From the NCBI GenBank assembly GCA_910589415.1, contig OU342630.1, positions 71,420,186-71,484,185 of the forward strand: a DNA stretch of 64,000 nt, written 5' to 3'. Origin of the DNA: Malachius bipustulatus (lineage: Eukaryota; Arthropoda; Insecta; Coleoptera; Melyridae). The notes below the pieces were generated by a model. That model was given only the letters and a program-made list of their open reading frames with translations. It was not told the DNA's origin and did no database searches. Position 1 is the first letter of the stretch; each line of letters begins with the position of its first letter. Shown in pieces: positions 50,195 through 61,314 of this stretch. A program made the position numbers and the translations under genes.

Positions 50195-50441
50195 TGTAGA
50201 GTTTCAGATAACAATTTTCGAGTTAACTCATGGGTTTTATGCATGCAGAGAAACTATAGCTTTCTTATAACGATTTTAATTGATAGCAAAGTATTTTGCG
50301 TCTTCTCCGTCACGCATCATGGAATCAACTGGCATTTATTTTTATTTATAAAACTGTCATCAGTAGTTAATCTATTGTTTCGTAGGTACGTTCAGGAGGA
50401 CGCGATTACATATAAAGTTTAACATTACATAAATTCGAACA
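50195..50441 (-). repeat. 5' LTR of the BEL/Pao element
   Basis: 247 bp. On the element strand it begins TGTTCGAATTTATG and ends CTCTACA. It should hold the element's promoter and the start of its RNA. By eye it is identical to the copy at 44093-44339. The right flank ATGTT is the target duplication. Confidence 0.96.
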
Positions 50442-50446
50442 ATGTT

Positions 50447-53400
50447 CTTTACTAATTTGATCTTTAAGTTGTGTTTTTCTAGTTATTTTTTTTTTGTGGG
50501 AACGACTGTACACATTCAATTTTAAGCTCAAAGCGAAATCGTTCTTGATCTCGTAAAAATCGACGAGAGGCTGAGCTGGGGACTCCCGACCGTCAACCGA
50601 TAACATCGCCCTCCCTAAACTCCAAATTAACCCTTTTAACAAGTGCATTCGCTTTGAAGGTCCCGCCCGAGCAGGTGGCAGTTTGTTCGGCGACTCGCAA
50701 TTACAAGTCTTGTATGCAGCTATCAAGGGATACGGCAGATCATAACACGCAATTCTATTTCCAATTATAGAGAAAACACCGCTCTCATCGGCGATGCAGG
50801 GCATTTCAATATCAAAGGGCGGCCGTCCCCAGGGCCCCGGGGCCACTGTACGCATGTGCCCGTCAAGGGAGAGCTGGACCAATGGCTCCGGTCGATGCAG
50901 CAGACCCGCCCATGTGTATATGAAGTTATCACGTCGCCCTCTTTGATCTCTGTCTCGCTCGCCGGCCGATCGGGCCGCCGCCGCCACCGCCGCCGCCGCC
51001 TTGAATAACCCCTGCTGCAGATCTCTGTGCTTTTAATACGCTTTTCGATAGCACTGAATGCCCTCTGGAGGGGTGTTGTGCCTGCCAAAATCATAAGGTA
51101 CCTATGCCTATAAGCCCTCCGGACTTGATAATATATAGGTACCTTTAAGAGGCATACGAGGGAGGGGAATGCTCTGTAATAATCGTCAGGTGTTTTCAGT
51201 TAATTGTATCAAAGGATTTGAGAGCAAACTTTTGCTTTACTCGTCTTTTACACTTTGTAGTCTAGTTACAGGTAATTGGATGTCATTTTTTTAAAACCAC
51301 TTTTTGAGAGGCATAAATAAGAGTTTTGAATAAGTAATTTTGTGTAGCATGATCAGTTTATTTTTTAAAGAATACTATACTTAATTAGATCAAGTGAGTA
51401 AAACATGCTGTTTCCTCCCGCGGGTGACGTTTTATGCATTTACAAAATCTACTGTGTTCTTGAACTTGTTCGGACGTCTTAACCCGTAACCGGCTTTTAG
51501 GCACCTAGCAGTCCACTGTCAAGCCTTTTTGTCAAAATCACGTTTCAGTTTTCTCAACCCAATCGCAAGAAATACCCCTATAATTTTTTTTTATATATGA
51601 TTATATGGTGGCGGCAATCTTTGAACTGTTTTAAATTCTGCACACTTGAATGAATCAAATCACTTGATTTAACTGCTCAAATATGTAATTTTACAGTGTT
51701 TTTTATGTTTTTAAATTTTGAAATTTAATTGGGATATTATTGTAATTCTTGCCGTTTTTACGTCCTATAATAATATTATGTTCATATATGTATATAATTT
51801 TGTACCTTTTTTGAAAAAGGGCCACTGTCCAAAAATTGATTTTTGATGTTATTGTATAGCTTTTGTTACTTTGTGTATATATTTTCTGTAGAAGAAAGGC
51901 CAATGTCCCATTGTGTCAGGAAATGGAGTATTTTTAGATTTTTGTAAGTGGCTGAAGTCCATTTCAGTTAAATATAGAAAAAGGACCAAAGTTTGGACTT
52001 GGCCCTGCAAGTTACGAGCTAAAAACAAATCGTCAAGCACTATCCTACACATGCTAAAATGCTCGTTTTCTCAAAACATTGAAAATGGACGTTCCTTTTT
52101 CTACCAAAGTCCAGAATTATTGTAACGAATTTACGTTGAAGTGTCCTAATAATTGAGATCCGATGATCAGTCTCAGAAAGAAGGTGATCTGCTCAAATTT
52201 ATTACCTCCTATTTTCGGCCAGAATTTTTTTTTATAAAAATATTAAAACCTCAGTCCCTCAGTACCTCAGTAGCCGTTTCATTCCGTTGAGGTCAGTGAC
52301 ACTTCCTATGGAAAAAGGAACACTTTTAGGCTTTTTTTTGCTCAAGAATCCTACAAAAAAGCCTTTCGAAAACGAATTTTTAGCTTTCTTCATTACATTC
52401 ACATTCAGAGATTTAAAATTTTGAATTACAATTCAGTTAGCGTAAATTCATTCCAATGTTATTTACGTTGATTGTTGCCATTTTATTACTCCACCGAGTT
52501 TTTATAATTATTATTCCATCTCAGTTTTTTTCTGTTATTTAAATTATTTTTTTGTGTTCTTTCAATTTTTCACCTTATACTTACTATACGTTTCATTTTT
52601 TATTTGTATAAAAGTTTCGTGACAAGATCTAATAATATTTAAAAAAAAAGTGAACTGGAGATGGGATTACCCCATTACCGGGCGAGCATGACGACAAAGG
52701 AGTCCATTTATTTGACAGAAAAATTATTTACTTTGGTCTTAATATTTCTTTTATATTTTCAACCATCATCTTTTATTAGAGCAGTAGGTAATTCTAATGA
52801 TGACTATTACCTTATTATCTTAAACAGAGAAGAATTATTTGACTAATTCTCGTACGCGTTAAAGAGTCATCAGGAATCAGGAAGCACATTCATGTAAGTA
52901 TCTGTCAAGTTCTACATTGCGGGAATATTTTAATGGAACCAAATACTTCGTAAGCGAATCTCAAAGACGAGGCATTTGATTTGGGCTGTTCACTTGGTTC
53001 ACCTCTAAATGCTCCGTCTTTTGTCTTCCGAGAAATGTACCCCTTTTGCATGTGAATAAAGTACCAGGGAAATACTTCCGCTAACCGGGGAGATATATGT
53101 CCCTGTGCAGGGAATATCGTATAAGGTTGGAGGATAGTCGACGACGTTTACGCTTCCTGTCTGAGGCTTTTGTTTATTCAAGCAAACGGGTGGAGGTGAA
53201 ATACAAAACGGAACGAGCGATTCCCAGTCGACGTTTGTAATTAGCCTACAAATGGCTCATTACAGCAGCTTCGTTCGCATGAATCGTAGTGTCTTTTTTT
53301 TTTTTGTTTCAACCAGAAACTGAGAATTAGTTTGAACCAAGTATGACTCCTTGTTTTACTATTTTTTTTCTTGAAATTGTAATCTCGTTACACTTTCAAC

Positions 53401-55824
53401 TAAAGGCTTCAGAAATTAAAAATTTTCCCCCTCTCTAGTTTCGAGGTTGTAAAGTTATTTGCTAATTAACCTAACAAGTATTTAGTTTTTCTCTAAAATT
53501 GTTCCCTTAAAAATTAAAAAATATATTAAGTTAAGATGAATGATAAAATTTCAGTTTTATTGATAAAAAATTTATCTTTAATCTTATTTTTGTAACAAAA
53601 TAAAAATATAACTTGCATTTCGATTTTTTCAAAACGATTTTTTGACAGAGACGTCTCGCGTCACTTTTTCATGACTGAAGTCAAGAAGACGATTTCTCGG
53701 GCATACGATTACTGTTGATGAAAAAAATTTACCAAAAATTATAAATCGAATTAAAAAAAAAAATTATAATTGGAACCTTGAACATTTGTTAGAGGACAAA
53801 CTAGACAATGACAATTTCGAAACTTAAATCCATTTTACCGTGGGACTTCGCGTTTTTCCCGATAAAACCATTAAAAATTGAAAATTAGCATATTTTTTCA
53901 GCTTCTTATATGTATTTATTTCGCCTTTTGAAATGAAACTAATAACTTTTCGGTCCAACTGGATTGTTTTTCAGATTCGCATTGAAGTCAACTGTACTCA
54001 CAAAAAATTACGTCTCATTTTCAAGACATCGATTTTTTCATGAAAATTTCTTATTCAGTGTCACACATAACCTACGCATCATGTGGCAAAAAAATTCCTT
54101 CTCGGTTTAGGAAAATTTTGAATTCGCTATGTTTGACGTTTTTTAATCAAAAAACACTTTCGGAATTGACACTTTGCCACCTCATAGTGTCTTTGTACCA
54201 AGATAAGTTGACTTAAAGACTTATTAGTTTCATCCGATAGGAACATTTTTGGGTACCTAATAAGTTGTAAAGACATGGAGGGACACCCTGCAAACTGATA
54301 AAATTGCTGAAATGATGTCGTTTTATCATACCTACATAACAGTTAAATTCTTATTTCTGCCAGCTTAGGGGTGCACTTTTAATTTCTCAATAATATCAAT
54401 AATATGATTGATAGCTCGATGCTCTGTTTTTGATACATGTAATATCGAGGAATAGGGCGTCGAATTCAGGAGTAGGGTGGCAGAGAGGAGTAGGTATATG
54501 TCGTGCATTATGCACTTTAATTTTGAAACAGGCCGGCGACGTAATGGGAGAGGAGTAGATGAAAATCGGGGTCGACTGGGGAACGAGGAACGGGACGCGT
54601 GAAAGATCAAAGGGACGGCGAGTGTTGGCGCGGCGTGACGTTTGGGAACGTTGTTGGCTCTGCCCCCGCCGCCCCCGGCTCCCTCGATTGCACTCCCTGC
54701 TCTCCTGTGCTTCTTTAGGAATTTACGCTCTTTCCAAAATGCTGTTAGACTCTCTAATAAGATTCGCGCCGTGCTATGTCGAATTTCAAATTTCCACACT
54801 GATGTCTCTCGCATACGTGCTTCTCCTTTGTGGGTGTGGGCGGGCGGAATAGGTTTGTTGAAATTGTGCACATGTTTCTGACGCTGTGACTTGGAAATGT
54901 ATGCTGCTAATGTAATAAACTCTACCGAAATCAAGAATATAATCACCTTGGAGCATTTTACCTCTGATTTATATGGAGTTAACATTATATGAAGTTTATA
55001 TGACGAATTTATTATTATCATGTAGTTGTTGAAAGCTCAAATTTTGAGTTGCTAGGCTAGGGGTTTAGGTATATGCAATTAGGAAGTATTTATAAACGAA
55101 CATTTTCAGAAATGTTGAATTTTTCTTGTCCCCGGGTCCCTCGCCGGGTCCATTTAGATAAATTGCTTGTGTACATGACAGAAATGCTCTCTCTAGTTCT
55201 TGTCATCGACAGATGACCGAAGCACCGTCAATTCAATTGTCAAAAAAGTTACTCAAAATTTTGCTGAACGTTTCCAGAAAGAGCAATTTTCAACCAATTC
55301 AGTAGTAGGTACTGTGGATTTAAGACGATTCGCACAAATTTTTCAGTGTTGTTTAAAGTGGTATACCTCCTCACAAATAATTTCGATTTAGATATTTTTT
55401 TCAGTAGGTACTTACTGGATTGACCGTTCCTTTTGTAAAAAAATGAGACCTAAAATAAAAAAAAAAAAAACTTGTTAAAGCTGCATTGAACCAGTTGAAA
55501 AATTTTCGACAAAATACTGATATTGCGAGGTATCCGACCTAAACTGAGCTTTTTTTATTTATTTTTTTAATTTAGTTAAATTCTGATTAAAAAAAAAAAC
55601 TTTATTTACAATTCTTCTGCCCGCGTTTCATCAGTATCATCAGAAATGTAAGTGGGACGGCATAATATCTTGATACTTGGGGCTCTTGGGATATTTATTG
55701 GAGTCTTGATAGGGTTCTTGAAAAGTCGTAAATTGAACTTAAAAAAAAGTAAAGTAATTAAGTGCAAATAACTGTTTACTAAACTTAAAATAGTTAAAGG
55801 TAAAAAGTATTAAAAAATATGTTT
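50447..55824. other. Intron between the BEL element and the pangolin exon
   Basis: GC-rich patches at about 50560-51070 (with a CCGCCGCCGCC run near 50980-51000) and 54520-54840 (with a TCF-type word at 54605-54613). The 51780-52330 part has recurring GGCCACTGTCC / GGACTTGGCCC-like words and may be a worn interspersed repeat. The rest is AT-rich without features. Confidence 0.45.
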
Positions 55825-55848
55825 TTGACATTTGCTTTTGTTTTCCAG
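55825..55848 (+). promoter_or_regulatory. pan: 3' splice site of the pangolin exon
   Basis: A T-rich tract with scattered C and G ends in CCAG at 55845-55848, just before the first exon codon GCA. This is a good insect acceptor. The open frame continues upstream into the intron, so the start of the exon rests on this acceptor and on where similarity to Pangolin begins. Confidence 0.8.
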
Positions 55849-56005
55849 GCAAGTAAGATGGGCCTGGGCGGAGGCGCGGGCGTGCCCCCGGGAGCGGCGG
55901 CGGCGGCGGCCGCCTTCTTCTGCCACAACGGGGACCCTCTGTCGCAGCCGCCGCCGGCGCACATGGGCATCCCGCCATACCAGCTGGAGGGCAAGGGCGG
56001 CATGG
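55849..56005 (+). CDS. pan: Internal exon of pangolin / TCF-LEF transcription factor (partial gene)
   Basis: One 157-bp exon of the nuclear HMG-box factor that carries Wnt/Wingless output with Armadillo/beta-catenin. The translation opens ASKMGL, runs through a Gly/Ala/Pro stretch with seven alanines, then gives [20 protein letters not shown] followed by [11 protein letters not shown]. From memory, Drosophila Pangolin has a very similar block ([20 protein letters not shown] then PYQL). It lies between the N-terminal beta-catenin-binding region and the Pro/Tyr-rich repressor-binding region. The acceptor is TTTTGTTTTCCAG at 55836-55848 and the donor GTGAGT starts at 56006. The exon is 52 codons plus one base, so the downstream intron is phase 1. 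It is strongly GC-rich inside AT-rich intron. Neither the N-terminal exon nor the HMG-box exons was found, so the neighbouring introns are long. The identity is an inference from sequence memory, but the match is specific. Confidence 0.9.
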
Positions 56006-56011
56006 GTGAGT
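56006..56011 (+). promoter_or_regulatory. pan: 5' splice site of the pangolin exon
   Basis: GTGAGT follows the GGCATGG that ends the conserved block. It is a near-consensus donor. The GC-rich open frame runs on to about 56107, where a second weaker donor (GCAG then GTACC) lies, but that extension has no similarity I recognise. Confidence 0.75.
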
Positions 56012-59000
56012 ACGGCAATGCTGCCGGGACCGCGGGACCTCTGCAGCCCCCCAATAGAGCCATCAGCCCTGCCGAGTGGAGGCGGCTCGGACCGCTGCTC
56101 GCCGCAGGTACCGCCGCTATAACGTATTCGCTTAATTTCACCGCAACGCTTGCCACGGGATGAGACATAGAACTCCATGTTATAGCCCTTGATCTCTGTC
56201 AGGGGAAGCAAATACCAAATACGTCAACCATTTTTATCAAAATTCTAAAAATGTCGCAGAAAAATTCACAATTATTTATTTAAGACAAGTTTTTCTCTGT
56301 AGATATGGTTTCGCTTACTTTTATTATCAATATTCAACACAGCGTATCTTTAAAATACATTGAAAATCAAAATTTTGCATTTTTACTGGATGTCTCACAA
56401 CTATATTATACTTTACAGACTTGTTCCTAATTAGTAATTACGTAAGGAATATTTCGTGCCTAGAAATCCTAATTGCATCTTTCGATCGACAATACTTGGT
56501 CTTGGAATTGGTCTGGTACAGTCCACCAGATTTGACACACCAAGTACATAAAAAACCACAGCGATGCCATAGAAGTACATGGAAACTCCCTAACAGACAA
56601 TTCTCACTAGTTAGAATGGAGAATCATAACATTTACCTCCTGGACAGTTCCATCAAGTTAATGGCAACTTTATCGAGTTTTGTGCAACTTTATCTAGTAG
56701 ACTAGTTTTGAACAAGTAAGAAAATGGACACGGTACTAACCCTTGGTACACGTCAGTTATTTGACAGCTCAGTCAGTTATTTTGAGGTATCTCTGCTTCT
56801 ACCTTGGTCATATAATGCTTTGGAGGGATGGTTGGTCACGCCATGATCAGAATCCTACCGCTACAAGGGCGATACGGGTATGGATGTCGCGATTCAACCC
56901 ACTTTTGAATCGCTGCAGAAGGTACTCATCCGAAAAATATTCTTTCAGAAACTTGTTCCAAAGCTTGTTACCAAGAAAATAGTCCTTGGAGAGGAAAATG
57001 GTTAGGTGGCATGCTCGGTGGCATGGCTCTGGCATGCATTTTTTTTAGTGAGTCAGATGGAACATCTTCCATGATAGTATCTGTGGAAAAGTGATAGATC
57101 TCCAACCGTTCTTTAGTGTTCTAAGCTGTCCAGGTCATTTGTCATCCTGGCATCATCAACTTCTCCCAAGGCTTTTTCTGGACAAGCAGAATCCAATGCC
57201 TTCTACGCATCCTAGCAGCTGCCTGAGAATGGAAAACTTCTTTGATGCTGCTTTTGCTATGTCGGAAACATGACTGGTCACTCCAAGCCATCATCGTTTA
57301 TCAACTATTATCATATAGGGTTGTTATTCATAAAATTTATGGTTTCATCCCTTACTTTGTAGAATCTCTGTCTGGTTGAACATCGGCGGCAGATAGGTAT
57401 AATTTTTGATTGGATTGGCAAGACGAGACCAAAATAGTCTCTTGCTTTGCGTACTACAAAGCTGTGCAATGGATTTGAAATTTTTTAAGGGCCCGTGTAG
57501 CTTAGTAAAGTAAAGGAAGATTCATTCAAGAAATCTGATTAAGTTAATTTATAAAACATTTATATTCATTAAACTAAACAGAGGTATTGACATAACTTAC
57601 TTACCTATGTATTACCTAAGCTACCTCCAAACTGATAAACAAGACTTATTGATAAACATTAAGTGACCATGATAGAAGCACGATGAGATGTTATCTTGTT
57701 TAAATGTAAACAATAAACTATCCTTTAATAAGCCCTTATTATTGCAATACAAATAATTTAGGAAGAAATGTTAATTTAATTAAGTAGCAGCTTTCTGTTC
57801 TGTAAAGTGGGTAATTGAGACATCCTAGGTATAAAGAATCATTATTAGAGGTAGCAATTAAATAAAATGCAATAAAATATTAATGTTTGTGTCACTTTTA
57901 AATAATATGGTCAATTGACTGGTTAAGTATGTCTTATCCTGTGTCCCTGATGGTGTTGGGTACCAGACACTTGGTAGTGGTGGTGGTTCACTGATACATT
58001 TACACTAGTTAAGCAATTTTAATTTATTTTCCTTTTTGTATGAAGTTGATTTGCGTAAAAGTTTTCCTAAAAAAATATATGAAAGGAACATATCAGGAGC
58101 TATATCCTTCGATATTTTGAGTATTGAATTGGAATCTAATAAACATAAACTTTCCATACTTCAACAAGTTCACACAGGTAGATGGAAGCTTCAAATATTT
58201 TTCGTTTGTATGAGAAAAACAATAAACTGGAACAGAGAGTTTAACAACGAAAATTGTTGGCATTTTGCTAATAAGAAAATTCATGTGTGTTTCTGGAGCA
58301 GATATTTCTTTACCAAAATAATAATGTTTAGGATGAAAAGTGTCCAATTATGGTAGCCAAATCTCAAGCACAAGGAATTATTTAAGAATTCCTGCTCAGT
58401 TATCAGTTCGAATTTAACAGCCACCGCGTTATTAAGTTTGGCAAAAACGGGCTATAAATTAGAATATTTTTTGGAGAGCTTGAAAGAGAGTTTCGACAGA
58501 ATGTAGCACCGAAATTTTGTTTTCAGTATTGAAGACAAATTCGAAAAAACGGGATTGCAGGAAACCGTTTTACAGGATCGCTTATGGATTCGAAACGGGG
58601 TCTTATACTATTGGAGGTCTGAAAGATATATTGTTATGGGAGACTAGGTTATAGTATAGTAATAGTATGCTTTGGCGAACACTTACGCGAACACTGAACA
58701 TTCTACTACTACATTAAAGCTGTAACTTATGATCCTTAGCATATTAAACGACTGGCGTTCCGTAAGATTACCCAGTTTTACCGATCCTGAGACGTTATCT
58801 GTTGTGTAAAATGCATATTTCTTTTTTTTACATCGATGTCGTCATATCCTCCTCATCTTCGTACTAAATTTGTTCTTACCTGCAATTTGTTTAGAAATCG
58901 ATTTTTTTCTAACATGATTGATAGGTACCTAAGTGTTAAAGCAATAAAAATGAAAACTCAATACGAGTGCTACAAGTTGATTTTTGGCATCCTAATAAGT

Positions 59001-59831
59001 CTATTAAACTCAAGAGGCAATGAAATCAGTAAAGACAGCAAACACTGACATATCTTTGAAATTAACCTCCATTCTGTCTCTGGACGTAAGTGACGGACCA
59101 TGCTATAGGTATAATAACTTCTTAATACCCTTATTTTTGGAATATGCTACCTCTATATGCGTATGCGCGAGCTATCAGTTCACACTTCACATCACAGACA
59201 TATGGGAATTCCCTGTTTATCGCGGGAGTCCGAACGGCACTGTATAATAATAATAATAATAGTAACAAATACACAGGAGAGGAAAACTTAGGAACAAACT
59301 TAGTCCGTGGAAGCTCAATATTTTTAGGAAGTTGTCTGTAGTAATTATTAACAGATCTTCTTTTTTTATCTCGATTGTTATATGAACTCGTGAACATGAA
59401 GATGAAATTTATGAGGAATCTATCCATACACAGTAAAGAAAACCATTACTTGTCGAATCCTTCTGATATAAATACTCAATTATCGTTTCCCCGTACCATT
59501 TATGTGCCCATTCTTTCTCATCTCGGACTCATCATTGCGTAGCCTTTTCTAATTAAAATGATTAGAAGATTGTTACTTCTTAATCCGGAGCTGGAGCTGT
59601 ACGGCTTCTGGTATAGTCGCTAAATAGAGCCGGGGTCAATGATGGATGTGCGATCCTATGCGAATCGAACGACGGATAAGGTGCAGGCTGGTGTCGTAAT
59701 GGCGGCGGCTGCATATTTGGAGACGGTCACATACGGCATAATGAACAATTACAGATACAGGACTCGAACAGAGACCCAATTAATGTTTCCTGCTCGCGGA
59801 CCAGATCTCGGTGAAAACACACGCTTCCATC

Positions 59832-59848
59832 CAATTATCGGCTAATTG
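59832..59848. promoter_or_regulatory. Inverted pair of homeodomain-type sites
   Basis: CAATTATCGGCTAATTG is two homeodomain core words in opposite orientation, five bases apart. It sits in a relatively GC-rich, low-repeat stretch (about 59580-59930), 3.8 kb downstream of the pangolin exon. Confidence 0.3.
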
Positions 59849-61200
59849 ATAGGCCTGGTCGTCTCCACTTGGATGCTCCAGTGTTGTTCAGGACCAGGCG
59901 AGAGACTTCCCTCGGTGGTGTTGCCATTCGGCGGTTACTTCGCTTTAATGACTCACTTCGTCTTGTTTCTGCTTTTTTATATAAATCTTATTTTGATTTC
60001 CTCGTTTGAATGATTTATACCTCTTAACGCGAAAGACGACGTATCTCAGAAAAATGGTTATTCTCTTAGATGAAACAGGGACATAAAACTGAGATCTCGT
60101 GTTGGTGTTGGTAAGTCGTGACCTGAAACTGATTGTCGCTACCTGACATGTTAAACTAGAAAAAATACAATCGAACAACGTTTACTATAACTTTAAACCT
60201 TTTTCATCCTTTTTTTTTTTTTGAAAAAAATATAGAGTGACCAGTTTTAGGAGGGATATTTTAAGATACCTTTAGAACAAGATCTGAAAGGAGGAAAACT
60301 TTTTCCAGAGAGCTAATCTGTTCACAAAAGATGAGGGTTTTATCCCGTCCTATGGTACCTGAGTTCGCGCTTTTCTGTATTATCGAAACTTGTCAAAAAA
60401 GTAATTTCGGAAAAATAGAAGAAAAACCATTTCAGATTGCACCATTTAGGAGACTGTATTTTCAATATCTCTAACTCCGCTGTACCTATAATTCTTTTTG
60501 GCACATAATTACGGGACACGCTGTATACTGAAAATGGCTGGTATAGAAGATGTATAGTTTATGTATGGTGATGATAACAAAAAGTTGGTGAGATTATTCC
60601 GGCTAATGACAACGCGCCTCTGTGATATTGCTTCTTCGTTGCCTTAAATTAGCATGGGATGACGATGGCACATGAGCTGGCATGAAATGGTGAGTTGATA
60701 AGAGACTTAATTACCATATATGATAATTAGAAGTGTCACTAAAGGTGTGTCTAGATGACTTGCAGTAGCTTCAAACCGAGTGTGCTACAAGAATTATTGT
60801 TTTCGTAACGTGTCCCGGAATTAGAAACTCTAAATAAGCTTGGATATCAGTATTGATCTTCCTTTTTTTATATACCAGCCAACAACAATGGTCTTTATGG
60901 TGATGGTGATGGTGATTCGTTGATGTCTATGGATAAAAAATACGTTTTCTTTGGAAGTGTAGGTACTGACAGTCAACTATTAGATTTCGCATAAAAAGTG
61001 ATTATAAACTTCTTTGAATAAGATACCCAAAGAGAAAAGAATTGGAAACAGAGAGACCGAAGTGCATTCAGTAAGAATTGGCCGAGTCGTCGGTTGGTGA
61101 CTGGAGGCCTGGAGTCGTCATTGAAGAGGCGAGCAAAGGGAGAAAATTAGATTTGAGTAGAAAGGCGGCTCCTTTCGCGAATTATGAAAACACCTCGAGC

Positions 61201-61314
61201 CCTTTGAACAGGAGCTACACAGCGCGATATGCAAACGACCAAGATAATTAGGATAATGGCAGCCACTTCAATATACGTCGCCGTTCCTATCGCCGACGCC
61301 CGTCGCTGCCGCCG
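61201..61314 (+). promoter_or_regulatory. TCF-type site with a downstream perfect helper word
   Basis: CCTTTGAAC (61201-61209) matches SCTTTGWWS. GCCGCCG (61308-61314) matches GCCGCCR. They are about 100 bp apart in a GC-rich patch. Similar lone TCF-type matches lie at 496-504 and 54605-54613, both in GC-rich patches. Several such matches are expected by chance in 64 kb. Confidence 0.25.

Larger units (their letters stand above)
44093..50441 (-). mobile_element. Complete BEL/Pao LTR retrotransposon
   Basis: The element is 6349 bp, reads on the minus strand, and is bounded by two 247-bp direct LTRs at 44093-44339 and 50195-50441. By eye the LTRs are identical. They open TGTTCGAA and close CTCTACA on the element strand. 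The 5-bp sequence ATGTT flanks both sides (44088-44092 and 50442-50446) as a target-site duplication, the size expected for BEL/Pao. Inside, in order, are a primer-binding site, a leader, a single gag-pol ORF and a purine-rich tract before the 3' LTR. No env-like ORF follows pol. Identical LTRs, a perfect duplication and an open gag-pol point to recent insertion and possible present activity. It lies in the intron upstream of the pangolin exon, antisense to it. Confidence 0.97.

Noticed and set aside
50406..50987. 193-codon minus-strand frame as a gene
   Set aside because: Its end runs into the LTR of the BEL element and the rest is low-complexity GC-rich sequence.
54365..55021. 218-codon minus-strand frame as a gene
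   Set aside because: No recognisable motif; it spans a GC-rich patch and AT-rich flanks with no codon signature.
55819..55848. Upstream ATG in frame with the pangolin exon as a start codon
   Set aside because: The ten codons before ASKMGL are the pyrimidine-rich acceptor region of the intron.
56006..56107. Extension of the pangolin exon to the second donor at 56108
   Set aside because: The frame stays open but the translation (EYGNAAG onward) has no likeness to Pangolin, while GTGAGT at 56006 is the better donor and ends the conserved block.
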